Shown here: positions 1 through 9,105 of the stretch, piece after piece
Layout: each line of letters begins with the position of its first letter
Numbering within the stretch: the stretch's first letter is position 1
Source of the DNA: Bdellovibrionales bacterium
GTDB taxonomy: Bacteria > Bdellovibrionota > Bdellovibrionia > Bdellovibrionales > UBA1609
Assembly: GCA_016716765.1 (NCBI GenBank)
Contig: JADJVA010000004.1
Coordinates: forward strand, 248,001 to 312,000
DNA length: 64,000 nucleotides
Direction: 5' to 3'
Notes under the pieces: model-generated
Databases searched by the model: none
Told to the model about the DNA's origin: nothing
What the model saw: the letters and a program-made list of their open reading frames with translations, nothing else
Made by a program: the position numbers and the translations under genes

Positions 1-415
1 ATCCTTACAGCCGTTTCATAAGCTCACTCAGTGGATGGTCTACTCACTGCTAACTCCTCTCGAAGAAGCTGGATTTGAGGTTGTAGGATTGAACGAACTG
101 ACCGGGCTCCCAGAATATCGAAATGGGGGATTGTTAATTGATCGAGGATTGTTGGTTTTAAAGGATTCAGAGGCGGCATCTCAATGTCATCGCCCAGATA
201 GTCCACTGATTGTCGAGTGGAGAGCTCTTACGATCTATTACATTGACAAAATTCATTTGGGTCTGTGTGATTTACGGGGTGTTTCGCCACAGGAGTTTCC
301 TTTGGTGAGAGCTCTTGAAGGTGGGACGTGGTGGGCGGGACGCAAGGCGGCAAAGGAAAAGAGAGCGGATGGAGCTCCGCCTTTGATGTTAACCAGTGAT
401 GGAACTGTTTTTTAG
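1..415 (+). CDS. URC4/DUF1688 family protein, C-terminal part (5' end outside the window)
   Basis: The reading frame is open to the left edge, so about 138 C-terminal residues of a longer protein are visible. The ending, with GGTWWAGRKAAKE, APPLML and a terminal SDGTVF, matches my memory of the DUF1688/URC4 family, which is about 400 residues long. In yeast, URC4 belongs to the uracil catabolism (URC) pathway, which also needs a uracil phosphoribosyltransferase. The stop is 9 bp before the upp start, so the genes are probably cotranscribed. The ATG at 35 is internal. The family call rests on the recognisable C-terminus and the neighbours. Confidence 0.72.
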   Translation, partial: SLQPFHKLTQWMVYSLLTPLEEAGFEVVGLNELTGLPEYRNGGLLIDRGLLVLKDSEAASQCHRPDSPLIVEWRALTIYYIDKIHLGLCDLRGVSPQEFPLVRALEGGTWWAGRKAAKEKRADGAPPLMLTSDGTVF

Positions 416-424
416 GAGAATTCG

Positions 425-1078
425 ATGTCAGAAGTTCCGGTAAAAGAGTTTTGTCATGTTGTTCGTCATCCCGTTGTCCAGCACAAGCTGTGTCAGTTGA
501 GAGATAAGACGACTCGCCCCCGACAGTTTCGTGAATTAATGGAAGAAGTCAGTCAACTCCTGGCTTACGAAGTTGCACGAAATTTCGAATTAGAACCTGT
601 CGATGTTGAAACACCTATGCGTTTGACGAAGGGGCATCGGATTTCTGATCGCGTGGTTTTAGTTTCGATTATGAGGGCCGGAAACGGAATGCTTGCAGGA
701 ATGCAAAGACTTTTATCTTTCGCCCCAGTTGGGCACATAGGTATTTATCGGGATAAATTTATTAAAAGCACCGTGGAGTATTATTTTCGCCTTCCGAAAC
801 AGATGGAAGGTGCCAAAGTCATATTGCTTGATCCCATGCTTGCAACGGGTGATACGGCTGTGGCAGCAATTAGTCGCCTAAAGGAATATCAGGTTTCTGA
901 AATTCGATTTGTGACGATCATTGCTTCCCGTCCGGGGCTTGAAAAAGTGCATGAGTGGCACCCTGATGTTGAGATTTACACTCTTAGCGTTGAGCCAGAG
1001 GTGAATGAAATGGGTTATATTGTTCCTGGCATAGGAGATGCGGGAGATCGCCTTTATGGGACGGGGGACACCTTTTGA
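425..1078 (+). CDS. upp: Uracil phosphoribosyltransferase
   Basis: The 217-residue product has the usual UPRT length. It converts uracil plus PRPP to UMP in the cytoplasm. The PRPP-binding motif is visible at about residues 135-148 (VILLDPMLATGDTA), followed by an IIASRPGLEKVHEWHPDV stretch and the uracil-binding C-terminal region (GYIVPGIGDAGDRLYGT). A GGAGAATTCG Shine-Dalgarno region precedes ATG 425. The gene sits between a URC4 gene and a uridine kinase gene, overlapping the latter by a few bases. This suggests a pyrimidine salvage or catabolic operon rather than a stand-alone housekeeping upp. Confidence 0.95.
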   Translation: MSEVPVKEFCHVVRHPVVQHKLCQLRDKTTRPRQFRELMEEVSQLLAYEVARNFELEPVDVETPMRLTKGHRISDRVVLVSIMRAGNGMLAGMQRLLSFAPVGHIGIYRDKFIKSTVEYYFRLPKQMEGAKVILLDPMLATGDTAVAAISRLKEYQVSEIRFVTIIASRPGLEKVHEWHPDVEIYTLSVEPEVNEMGYIVPGIGDAGDRLYGTGDTF

Positions 1079-1707
1079 TTTCGACGGTGCGTCGCCCCTG
1101 TGTCATCGCGATTAGCGGGGGGAGTGGGTCAGGAAAGACGACGCTCGCGCGCGCTCTCTCCGAACACTTGGGAAAGAACCTGGTCTCTTTAATTTATCAG
1201 GATTGGTACTACCTTGATCAGAGTTCCAAATTTGATCACGATGGTGGAGCAGTCAATTTTGATCACCCTCAGTCTCTAGAGTTTAGTTTGTTGGCCACTC
1301 ATTTGGCGGCTCTGCGATCAAGGCAATCTATTTATGCTCCTCAGTACGATTTTTCTAATCATCGGCGTATTTCAGATCGAGTTTTTGTGGTGGCAAACTT
1401 GGTAGTCATTGTTGATGGGATACTCATCCTGCATTCGCCTGAATTGAGACCTCTTTTTGATATTAAGGTTTTTGTTGAGACTTCAGAAGAACTGCGATTT
1501 CAGCGTCGGATGGCCAGAGACATTGAGGAGCGGGGACGAACTCCCGAGGGGGTCAAAGTCCAGTTTCAAACCCAAGTAAAACCGATGCATGATCTTTATG
1601 TGGAGCCATCTAAGGCTCACGCAGATCAGGTTTTTTCGGGGGAAGACCCAATTGAGTCGATGGTTTCAGAGGTCATTCGAAAGTGGAGGACCAATTGGAT
1701 TCCATGA
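1075..1707 (+). CDS. udk: Uridine kinase
   Basis: P-loop NTPase of 210 residues with Walker A GGSGSGKTT near residue 15 and a DWYYLD substrate-loop motif. The family phosphorylates uridine and cytidine to UMP and CMP. RRMARDIEERGRTPEGV is the lid region typical of uridine kinases. The TTG start at 1075 overlaps the upp stop codon. A GTG at 1087 is an alternative start that loses four residues. As third gene of the operon it supplies UMP from nucleosides while upp does so from the base. Confidence 0.9.
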   Translation: MISTVRRPCVIAISGGSGSGKTTLARALSEHLGKNLVSLIYQDWYYLDQSSKFDHDGGAVNFDHPQSLEFSLLATHLAALRSRQSIYAPQYDFSNHRRISDRVFVVANLVVIVDGILILHSPELRPLFDIKVFVETSEELRFQRRMARDIEERGRTPEGVKVQFQTQVKPMHDLYVEPSKAHADQVFSGEDPIESMVSEVIRKWRTNWIP

Positions 1708-1900
1708 TTTAGTCTAGAAAACAGCCTGGCGGGCTCGACTGGTGGACTGCTTTGCTGGACTGTCTTTGTGAGACAATAGGCTAGAATTTGGGCAAAGGAC
1801 CGGCAACTCCCCTTATGTCCTGTCAAAAATCAGATTGGACCTCCGATGGATAGAGCAAGGCTCTTGGTGAGTCGAGATAAACCGGGCAGAGGTCGGACAA

Positions 1901-2731
1901 ATGGGATTGAGAATTTCAACAAATCTAGCGGCAATTCAGGCGCGTCGCCAGCTATTTAATTCGGGGATAGGGATGGACTTAGCAATGGCTCAGCTGGCCA
2001 GCGGCGATCGAATAAATAAGGCGGCCGATGATGCCGCCGGACTGTCCGTTTCAGAGGGGATCAGATCGACAATTCGCTCCATTCGTCAAGCCAACCGCAA
2101 TGCGAACGATGGGGTTTCTATGGTTCAAGTTGCCGAGGGAGGCCTGAATGAAATTGCGAATCTTGTGATTCGTCTGCGAGAATTGGGGATTCAGGCCTCA
2201 AGTGATACGATTGGTGATGTCGAGCGGGGATTTATTCAAAAAGAAGTTATTCAGTTGAAGGAGGAAATAGATCGTATTTCGGCGGTGACCCGTTGGGGAG
2301 ATGCGCATTTACTCGATGGGAAATCGGGAGTTTTTGAGTTTCAGGTGGGAATTTTTAATGATGATTTCCAAGACAGAATTGCGTTTGATTCTGAAGAGAA
2401 CAATGCACAATTGAGTTCTCTAAAGCTAGATGAAATCGATTTTTCTGAAAAGAAAAGCGCCCAATCTGCCCTTGAATTGTTAGATGTCGCCTTGGTTCGT
2501 GTGAACGAAATGCGCTCCAATATCGGTGCGATTGACACACGATTGCATCACTCAATTTCAAACATGTTGATTTACGAGGAAAACATGAGTGCAGCTAAGA
2601 TGCGCATTCGTGATACTGATTTTGCTTACGCCTCGTCTGAATTAGTCCGCTCTCAAATCTTGCAGCAAGCGGCTATCGCCACTTTGGCGCAAGCCAATGA
2701 CAATGGCAATATGGCCCTGAAGCTCATATGA
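1901..2731 (+). CDS. fliC: Flagellin
   Basis: This 276-residue protein keeps both conserved D0/D1 flagellin ends. The N-terminus has ISTNLAAIQARRQL and the SGDRINKAADDAAGLSVSEG motif. The C-terminus has the SAAKMRIRDTDFAYASSELVRSQIL segment with terminal coiled-coil packing residues. The central D2/D3 region is nearly absent, as in the short flagellins of Bdellovibrio-like bacteria, which usually carry several copies. It is subunit material for the filament. A weak purine-rich site (AGAGGTCGGACAA) precedes the ATG. No flagellar basal-body genes are nearby, so it is probably a monocistronic flagellin locus. Confidence 0.95.
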   Translation: MGLRISTNLAAIQARRQLFNSGIGMDLAMAQLASGDRINKAADDAAGLSVSEGIRSTIRSIRQANRNANDGVSMVQVAEGGLNEIANLVIRLRELGIQASSDTIGDVERGFIQKEVIQLKEEIDRISAVTRWGDAHLLDGKSGVFEFQVGIFNDDFQDRIAFDSEENNAQLSSLKLDEIDFSEKKSAQSALELLDVALVRVNEMRSNIGAIDTRLHHSISNMLIYEENMSAAKMRIRDTDFAYASSELVRSQILQQAAIATLAQANDNGNMALKLI

Positions 2732-2920
2732 CCAAGATGGCGAATAACCGAAGAGTCTGGGCGTTCGATTGTGCTCTGCGAAAAAAATGATACTGTGAAT
2801 AGAAATGAATTTTGACCAGATCTGTTGATTCAACTCAAGGATTGTTAGATATTAAGTGTATATTAATAAAGTCTGGTTCTGCCTCTCTGTGTTTTTTAAA
2901 TGACAATTTTGAGGGATAAA

Positions 2921-4096
2921 ATGGCTAAATTTCAATCGCTGGTGTTTGTTTTTTTGGCTTTGTGTGGGCTGAGTGCTTGCGAGTCTAAGCCCACAAAGGT
3001 GGAGGAGACTCAAAATTGGTCGGGGCAGATGCAGCATCTTGACCAAGTGATGAAGGAGATGATCCCGATTATATATGATCGTGGAGACTTTACAGATCCA
3101 AAAAATGAAAAGAGAATCATCGCTCGTATGACGGATTTCTCTAAGAGAGTACATAAGATCTCTCCCGAGAGATCAAAGCAGCTTATTGGCGAAGATCCCC
3201 TGTTTACTTTTAGTTTGAATCGATTCAAAACTGATTTAGGTAGGGCCAAGGATAGTTTTGAGTTAGGCCACAAAGAGTATTCAAGAAGTGTAATGAAATC
3301 GGTTGTTGGGCACTGCTTTCGATGCCACACGAGAACCACGATGGGTCCCGAGTTTCAAGGTGATAAAATGGATTTTTCAGGGCTGAAGCTCAATCGCTTG
3401 GAAAAAGCGGATCTATTGGTTGCGAGTCGTCGTTATGATGAGGCTCTTTCAGTCCTGGAGAGCATTATAGATGATAAAAATGACAGTGGCGATTTTCCCT
3501 TCGAAATGGAAAGAGCTCTTCGTCGTTATCTCTCAATGATGATCAGAGTACGTAAAGATCCGAGTCGGGCCATTGCAAAAATGGATCAGATTGTGGAGCG
3601 AAAAACAGTTCCCTATTATTTGCTTGAAGATGTGAGAAAATGGAAAAAATCTTTAGAATCCTGGTCTGTTCAAACGAAAGCGGGTCAATCGGTTGCTAAG
3701 AAGGACTCCATTAAGTCAGCTAAAGATGAGATTCGCAAGGCCCGTCTCGCTCAGGGTTTTCGTAAGGATCATGGGGGCGACGTCGAGTATTTGGTAGCCA
3801 CTAGTCTTCTTCATGACGGTTTGACAGGTCTAAAGAAGGCCAGCGAGCGGTCCGAGGCCTATTTTTTATTGGGTGAAAGCTACGAGGTTCTTGGAGATTT
3901 AGGGTCCTGGAATCTTCATGAGTTTTATTTTGAATCTTGCGTCCGTGAGTGGCCTAAAGGCCCCTTGGCTCGTAAGTGTTATGAGCGATTGGAAGAGAGT
4001 GTCTACGTGGGATATTCTGGCAGTTCTGGCGTACATGTCCCTTATCATGAAAAGAAGCGCTTGAGTGAAATCAAAAATCTCATCAGTGTGCGTTAG
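2921..4096 (+). CDS. Lipoprotein with a single c-type heme motif
   Basis: I place the start at ATG 2921 because GAGGG lies 5 bases upstream; an in-frame ATG at 2900 has no such site. The product (391 aa) opens with a lipoprotein signal ending in LSAC, predicting a membrane-anchored periplasmic protein. A CFRCH motif (CxxCH, context VVGHCFRCHTRTT) indicates covalent heme attachment. The rest is helical and charged, with a possible tetratricopeptide-like region around residues 155-300. I do not recognise an orthologous family. It may be an electron carrier or a heme sensor. Confidence 0.75.
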   Translation: MAKFQSLVFVFLALCGLSACESKPTKVEETQNWSGQMQHLDQVMKEMIPIIYDRGDFTDPKNEKRIIARMTDFSKRVHKISPERSKQLIGEDPLFTFSLNRFKTDLGRAKDSFELGHKEYSRSVMKSVVGHCFRCHTRTTMGPEFQGDKMDFSGLKLNRLEKADLLVASRRYDEALSVLESIIDDKNDSGDFPFEMERALRRYLSMMIRVRKDPSRAIAKMDQIVERKTVPYYLLEDVRKWKKSLESWSVQTKAGQSVAKKDSIKSAKDEIRKARLAQGFRKDHGGDVEYLVATSLLHDGLTGLKKASERSEAYFLLGESYEVLGDLGSWNLHEFYFESCVREWPKGPLARKCYERLEESVYVGYSGSSGVHVPYHEKKRLSEIKNLISVR

Positions 4097-4109
4097 TCGG
4101 CAGGGATAG

Positions 4110-5084
4110 ATGAGGGTCATCTCTGAAGAGCAGGTGCTCAGCGAGCTAAGAAAAAAGTCCAAATATGCTCGAGGTAATTATTTGGCCATGTACTCCTCTT
4201 GGTTTGGTGGAATTGTCGAGGAGCCATCCCTGATGTTTTTGCCAATTGACGACCACATCGTTCATCGTGGAGATGGGGTCTTTGAAGCTTTTCGAACTCA
4301 GGCTGGCCATATCCTAGAGTTTGAGGCTCATCTTGCTCGGCTGGAGCGCTCTGCCTCTGCCATAGGGATATCTCTTCCAAGTGATTCATCTGAAATTTTT
4401 TCGATATGTCTTGAATTGATAGCTCTGGCTCCAAGGGATTCTGATGTTCTTTTTCGGTTGTATGTTTCTAGGGGCCCCGGTGGGTTTACAACAAATCCTT
4501 ACGAATGTGTTGGCAGTCAGCTTTATATTGTGATGACTCGGTTTCAGCCTTATCCAGAGGTCAAATATCAGTTGGGAGTGAAAGCGGGTGTCAGCCAAGT
4601 ATTGGCTAAGTCAGCTCCCTATTGCCAAATAAAGACTTGTAATTATCTCCCCAACGTAATGATGAAAAAAGAGGCAGTTGATCGAGAGCTTGATTATACT
4701 CTTTGCTTTACTGAACAGGGCGAGTTGGCTGAAGGATCTACAGAAAACGTTTTATTGTTTACAAGCGGAGGAGAGGTTGTAGCTCCTTTGTTTGACTACA
4801 CTTTGAAGGGAACGACACTTTTGCGCGTCCTCAATCTGGTTCGTGCTCAGGTCGGCGCGAATTCTCTTGTTAAAAGTGTGAATGTGGCTCGTCTTTATAG
4901 ATCGGATATTGATCAAGCCTCAGAGATTATTATGGTCGGAACAACAATGGGTGTTTTGCCTGTGACCGAGTGGGAAAAAAAGCCAGTCGGGTCGGGAAAA
5001 GTCGGGCCTTTTTTTAAAATGGTTCAAACCCTCTTGAAGGAATACTATTTGAATCCCTCAGAAAGTGAGTCATTTTTTTCGTGA
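4110..5084 (+). CDS. Class IV PLP aminotransferase (branched-chain aminotransferase / aminodeoxychorismate lyase type)
   Basis: The 324-residue product matches fold-type IV PLP enzymes: HRGDGVFEAFRT near residue 52, the PLP lysine in the IKTCNYLPNVMMKKEA segment, and the EGSTENV phosphate-binding motif. Members are branched-chain or D-amino acid transaminases or aminodeoxychorismate lyases (PabC). The sequence does not decide between these. It begins 13 bp after the heme-lipoprotein stop and could share its transcript. Start ATG 4110 is weakly supported; a later ATG at 4188 (MYSSWFGGIV) is possible because family proteins often begin near there. Confidence 0.85.
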   Translation: MRVISEEQVLSELRKKSKYARGNYLAMYSSWFGGIVEEPSLMFLPIDDHIVHRGDGVFEAFRTQAGHILEFEAHLARLERSASAIGISLPSDSSEIFSICLELIALAPRDSDVLFRLYVSRGPGGFTTNPYECVGSQLYIVMTRFQPYPEVKYQLGVKAGVSQVLAKSAPYCQIKTCNYLPNVMMKKEAVDRELDYTLCFTEQGELAEGSTENVLLFTSGGEVVAPLFDYTLKGTTLLRVLNLVRAQVGANSLVKSVNVARLYRSDIDQASEIIMVGTTMGVLPVTEWEKKPVGSGKVGPFFKMVQTLLKEYYLNPSESESFFS

Positions 5085-5171
5085 TTATGGTAAATTCTTC
5101 GGTTATTAAATTGTGAGCTTAATCTTTATCCCGAGCCTAAGTAGGGCCTCGGGGGTGACAGGAGAAATGAA

Positions 5172-5414
5172 ATGCGTATTGTGATGACGATGATCTTATT
5201 GGTTGGTTCTTTCTCATTGGCCTCTGGCTGTTTGTGTAACAAAAAGAACGAAGAACCTGCCGCGACCGACACGCTTGAGGCTGCTCCTGATTCTCAACAG
5301 TCTCTCGAAGGTGATCCCTCGCAAGGAATGCCTGAACAACCCATTGATGAGGGCGCTCCAGTTGAAGGCATGGAAGAAGGTCACCCAGGTGGTGGCTCTG
5401 AATCTCCAGAATAA
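5172..5414 (+). CDS. Small acidic lipoprotein
   Basis: The 80-aa protein has a signal peptide ending in LASGC followed by a CNKK start of the mature protein. The rest is a disordered, acidic, Pro/Gly/Glu-rich tail. ACAGGAGAAATGAA provides a Shine-Dalgarno site before ATG 5172. No family is recognisable. The lipobox, good RBS and position before a terminator-like hairpin support a real gene. Confidence 0.7.
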   Translation: MRIVMTMILLVGSFSLASGCLCNKKNEEPAATDTLEAAPDSQQSLEGDPSQGMPEQPIDEGAPVEGMEEGHPGGGSESPE

Positions 5415-5444
5415 TCTTGGGTCGATTTTTTGATTGAGAAAGTC

Positions 5445-5478
5445 AGGGGTAGATTCTTTGAGTCTATCCCTTTCCTTT
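5445..5478. terminator. Convergent terminator-like hairpin
   Basis: AGGGGTAGA (5445-5453) pairs with TCTATCCCT (5463-5471) with one G-U wobble across a 9-nt loop, followed on the plus strand by a T-rich tract. It lies between the small lipoprotein gene (plus) and the rimK-like gene (minus) and overlaps the last codons of the latter. Confidence 0.6.
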
Positions 5479-6369
5479 TGTTTTGTTATTCCCATCCTTG
5501 TGATTTTTTTCGATAAAATCGATGATTTTTCCTGCGATGTCTTTTGAGGTTGCTTTTTCAATCCCCTCCAGTCCTGGCGAGGAATTCACTTCCATTACAA
5601 GGGGGCCGTGATTTGATCTCAAAATATCTACACCACAAATATTAAGTCCCATGGCACGTGCGGCCCGAATAGCCGTGCTACGCTCCTCTGGTGTTAATTT
5701 TACGAGTTCAGAGGTTCCTCCCAGATGGAGATTTGACCGAAACTCTCCAACTTTCCCTTTTCTCATCATAGAAGCCACGACTTTGTCATCGATAACGAAA
5801 GCTCGGATATCAGTTCCCGAAGATTCTTTGATAAATTCTTGGACAAGAAAGAAAGCTTCAAGCCCACGAAAGGCATCGATCACACTTTCAGCAGCCTTTT
5901 GAGTTTCAGCAAGAACGACACCCTTTCCTTGCGTGCCTTCAAGAAGCTTAATAACGAGGGGTGGGCCTCCAACGATTTCCAAGAGTTCTTTGGTCATGCG
6001 AGTGCTATGAGCAAATCCTGTGACGGGCAGTCCGATGCCTTTACGGGAAAGGATTTGTAAAGCCCGTAGTTTATCTCGAGACCTCGTTATCGCAACGGAT
6101 TCATTCAAACTATAGACACCCATCATTTCAAATTGGCGGACCACTGCACATCCGTAAAAAGTGATGGAGGCTCCAATTCTTGGAATAACGGCATCAAAAT
6201 AATCGAGGCTCTTTTTACGATAGTAGACTTCAGGCTTGTGAGAAGTGATATTCATGTAGCATCGCAAAGGATCGACGACTTCGACGTGATGATTTCTCGC
6301 GCGGCCAGCTTCTACAAGTCTGCGAGTGGAGTAGAGTTTTGAATTCCGCGAGAGAACACAAATGTTCAT
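5464..6369 (-). CDS. rimK: RimK-family ATP-grasp ligase (glutamate ligase type)
   Basis: The 301-aa length equals that of E. coli RimK. The ATP-grasp core is clear: [35 protein letters not shown] (ATP-binding loop), [17 protein letters not shown] and the metal-ligand region CGVDIL ... [14 protein letters not shown]. RimK adds glutamates to the C-terminus of ribosomal protein S6. Relatives modify F420, peptides or cyanophycin-like targets. The C-terminus (NNKTKGKG) lies under the convergent hairpin. No neighbouring gene identifies the substrate. Confidence 0.88.
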   Translation of the reverse strand: MNICVLSRNSKLYSTRRLVEAGRARNHHVEVVDPLRCYMNITSHKPEVYYRKKSLDYFDAVIPRIGASITFYGCAVVRQFEMMGVYSLNESVAITRSRDKLRALQILSRKGIGLPVTGFAHSTRMTKELLEIVGGPPLVIKLLEGTQGKGVVLAETQKAAESVIDAFRGLEAFFLVQEFIKESSGTDIRAFVIDDKVVASMMRKGKVGEFRSNLHLGGTSELVKLTPEERSTAIRAARAMGLNICGVDILRSNHGPLVMEVNSSPGLEGIEKATSKDIAGKIIDFIEKNHKDGNNKTKGKG

Positions 6370-6668
6370 GGAGTTGCCCTTTTGAATCTTAAAAACTATT
6401 ATTAGGTTATGGAATCGAATTGCGCAAAAGGTTTGGTATTTAATTGAAAAAACTCGGTCGGAGGGCGGCCTTGCCGAGAGGCAGGCATGTCGTTCCCCCC
6501 ATTATTTTGATTTGGGCCTCAAATTGCCCGACCCGACGGAGGTCCCCCTCTTGAAACCTCGCAAATTTTCGTTTCTGTGCCTATTCAAGGTTGAAGTACG
6601 GGCCTGTTTCGCCAAATTGAGTTCAGGGGTCAACTATTTGTCGAGGCAAACAGGCCAGTCAGTTTATA
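6370..6668. other. Intergenic region without a supported gene
   Basis: About 300 bp between two minus-strand genes. It must hold the rimK-like promoter. It contains GC-rich imperfect repeats near 6460-6500 (GGGCGGCCTTGCCGAGAGGC), but I see no coding frame or convincing RNA gene. Confidence 0.4.
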
Positions 6669-8300
6669 TTATTTAAGATCAGATCTCCCCATAGTCAGAT
6701 TAAAATTCATACCTTGGAACTGGTTTGATGCTTTGATTACTAGCTCCATCTGGGCTGCGGTCAGAGCATTCTCTAAATTGAGGCCAGCGATTGAGGGTAC
6801 CCGACCTGAACTCGAAGCGACCCGGTTCACAACATCGTCTTCTTCAGGTTTTTGCCAAGAGGGCCGATCCATTTTTAGCACCCAAGTTTTAAATGTCTGT
6901 GAATCGGTCGGTGTGCCCTTCTCCTTTATCAACGAGATAAGTTCCTTCGTTGAAAGCTCTGGTTTATCAATGAGAAGTTTAGCTGCAATACGCGCTACCA
7001 CAGGCGTTGCCATGGATGTTCCAGACATGAGGCTGTACTGGTTTTCTTTATCAGAACATGTGTTATAGAGAGTCTTGATCATTTCTCGACGTCCGTCGAT
7101 CGCTGAGTTGTTTGACACCCACTTTTGGGTGGCTTTTTCTATTTTACAAAGGTTTCCATTTGATCCTTCGTTCAGAATGCCATCCATAAATTTCACTAGA
7201 AATGGGCATCGATCTGCAGGGCTCAAAGACTTAAGCTCAAATCCGGGTGCGAATACCAGCTCAACATTATTCAAAGGAACGTTGGTAAAGGTGGTCTTTC
7301 TTCCTTCCTTAGTTGTAGCTCCAACGCAAAGAACATTATCTGCGCTAATCCCGCAGGGATATTGAACACGCGCATCGTTGTCGCTCCAGCCCCCATCGTT
7401 ACCCGCAGCTCCGACAAAAAGGATATCCGGATGTTCCTCAATGATTTTGCGAAGCTCCTGGGTCACGATCTTCACGTACCGATTGAATTTCTCAATTTCT
7501 TGGGCCCCTTCGCCGTTTGGACGGCTAAAGCTTCCTCCGAGGCTAAGATTTACGATTCTGATTTTTCGTCCCTGAGCGTCTCTGTATTTTGAGACTCTTT
7601 CTACAGCATCTTTAAAGTTTTGAACAAATCGGTCCCTCTCACCAGTGTTATTGTCTTTTTTATCCTTTTGATCCTGAAAATATGGAAGCACGCGGAAGGG
7701 AACGACTCCAATTTCAGGGGTATCGTAGGTCATGAGCCCTACCACGTGGGTGCCGTGTAAAGTCGTTCCATCCTCCTGCTCGAGTCCTCGATAGGCTTCG
7801 GTGTACTTCTGTAATCTAGGATCGATTTTGACTAGCTCATTTTGTTCGCATTCCATTTTTTCTCTTTGGAGTGCGATTTTTTTATTAAAATCCTCGGCCG
7901 ATGTGTCTTTCAATATTTCGTCTTGAGTTTCCTTTCTTCGATCCTCAAGCTTGTATTTATCTGTGTCGACCACCCGATAGGAAGCCCATTCATCCATGGC
8001 ATAATAATCGTAGCCACAAGCCACGGGTTGTCCAGCTTCATTTAGGTCAAAGTGAATATTCTCTTTAAGATCAGGATGGTTGTAATCCACGCCAGTATCA
8101 AAAATCGCAACCAACACCTTGTGGTTATCATTGATTGCTTTGAAGTCTCTCGGCGTTGGAGTTGGATTGCCGACAACAATATGTTCTGGCCGATTCAAAA
8201 TAATGGTTTGATCCATTTCTAAACAGCCGCTCAGTCCCACAATTCCAACGGCCGTCAACAGACCTGCGATAAATGATCGGTTTCGTTTCTGTCTGATCAC
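6669..8300 (-). CDS. Subtilisin-like (S8) serine protease lipoprotein
   Basis: The 543-aa precursor has a lipoprotein signal ending in LSGC (Cys26). The S8 catalytic triad is visible: Asp68 in AIFDTGVDYNHPDL, His in TLHGTHVVGL, and Ser in SGTSMATPV near residue 430. The oxyanion Asn lies in VGAAGNDGG. A charged insertion of about 70 residues separates the Asp and His blocks. The predicted protein is anchored on the periplasmic or outer membrane face. Bdellovibrio-type genomes are rich in such exported proteases. It is transcribed alone from the 8301-8685 region. Confidence 0.92.
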   Translation of the reverse strand: MIRQKRNRSFIAGLLTAVGIVGLSGCLEMDQTIILNRPEHIVVGNPTPTPRDFKAINDNHKVLVAIFDTGVDYNHPDLKENIHFDLNEAGQPVACGYDYYAMDEWASYRVVDTDKYKLEDRRKETQDEILKDTSAEDFNKKIALQREKMECEQNELVKIDPRLQKYTEAYRGLEQEDGTTLHGTHVVGLMTYDTPEIGVVPFRVLPYFQDQKDKKDNNTGERDRFVQNFKDAVERVSKYRDAQGRKIRIVNLSLGGSFSRPNGEGAQEIEKFNRYVKIVTQELRKIIEEHPDILFVGAAGNDGGWSDNDARVQYPCGISADNVLCVGATTKEGRKTTFTNVPLNNVELVFAPGFELKSLSPADRCPFLVKFMDGILNEGSNGNLCKIEKATQKWVSNNSAIDGRREMIKTLYNTCSDKENQYSLMSGTSMATPVVARIAAKLLIDKPELSTKELISLIKEKGTPTDSQTFKTWVLKMDRPSWQKPEEDDVVNRVASSSGRVPSIAGLNLENALTAAQMELVIKASNQFQGMNFNLTMGRSDLK

Positions 8301-8685
8301 TTGTATCCCCCTTTTAATATAGTTGAGAACTCAGTCGAGCAAGTATTGCGCCAAGAGCCCTCATAAATCGAAATTTCCTCTCTTCTGAGGGCCAATTGGA
8401 TCCTGTCTTTAAATGAAGGCTTTACTCGGAAAGCTAGATAAGTTCTCTTTATCGCTGGTAAAATGGCTGATTATTGGAAACAAGTAGATTTTCTATTGCA
8501 AATTGAAATGCCTACTTGGTGCAAAGGAGAACTATCCTTGGATTTTGAAAAGTGAAACCTCCAGGATTGGGCATGATATCTGCTTAGAGATCTCATTAGC
8601 AGATGAAAATGCTCTGATCATTTGGAATAGCTGGATAGAGTGCCGAAATTTGGCTCTTTTCAAGTTTTTTGACAGATTGAAGAAA
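8301..8685. other. Divergent intergenic region
   Basis: It lies between the protease (minus) and a small exported protein (plus), so promoters for both are expected here. An open frame runs from 8503 into the downstream gene, but its first 61 residues have no Shine-Dalgarno site and lack the character of a signal peptide, so I treat it as upstream DNA. Confidence 0.4.
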
Positions 8686-9069
8686 ATGAGGGCTGAAGTG
8701 AAAATAATGGGCGAAAAGTTTTGGATAGTTATTTTTTTTGTCTTAGTTTCTCATTTGGTATTTGTGGGAGAGCTGGCGATCTGCGGAGAGATCGATCACG
8801 AACGAGAGAATTTGCTCCTAAAAGAGAGAGAGTTTCAAGTAGATGGAGCAAATCTAAAAGTGGATGTTTTCTTTTTGTCCCCGGCCTGGAGAATTAAGCG
8901 GCAGGGTAAAGAAAAAAGGCTGATTGGAATGTCTGAGCAAGTTGTCAGAAGTCTTCATGATCTGGACCCAGCTCTTGAGTACAGGTGTATAGCGGAAGCC
9001 ACCTATCGTCCAAAAGGCATTGTTATTGATTTTCTTGAGAAATGTAGCTCTATTTGGAGAAATAATTGA
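8686..9069 (+). CDS. Small exported protein of unknown function
   Basis: The product (about 127 aa) has an N-terminal hydrophobic stretch (GEKFWIVIFFVLVSHLVFVG) that looks like a signal peptide or membrane anchor. A short mature domain with two cysteines (EYRCIAEA, LEKCSS) follows. ATG 8686 and ATG 8707 are both possible starts; GAAGTGAAAATA precedes the second. No family is recognisable. Confidence 0.5.
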   Translation: MRAEVKIMGEKFWIVIFFVLVSHLVFVGELAICGEIDHERENLLLKEREFQVDGANLKVDVFFLSPAWRIKRQGKEKRLIGMSEQVVRSLHDLDPALEYRCIAEATYRPKGIVIDFLEKCSSIWRNN

Positions 9070-9105
9070 TCGTAGTGCCAGGGCTGTGCCTGTTCTTCTG
9101 AAGAC

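Noticed and set aside
2..206. Minus-strand frame opposite the URC4 fragment
   Set aside because: Shadow of the conserved plus-strand gene, no RBS.
8503..8685. N-terminal extension of the small exported protein
   Set aside because: No Shine-Dalgarno site, no conserved character, and it would bury the signal-like helix in the middle.
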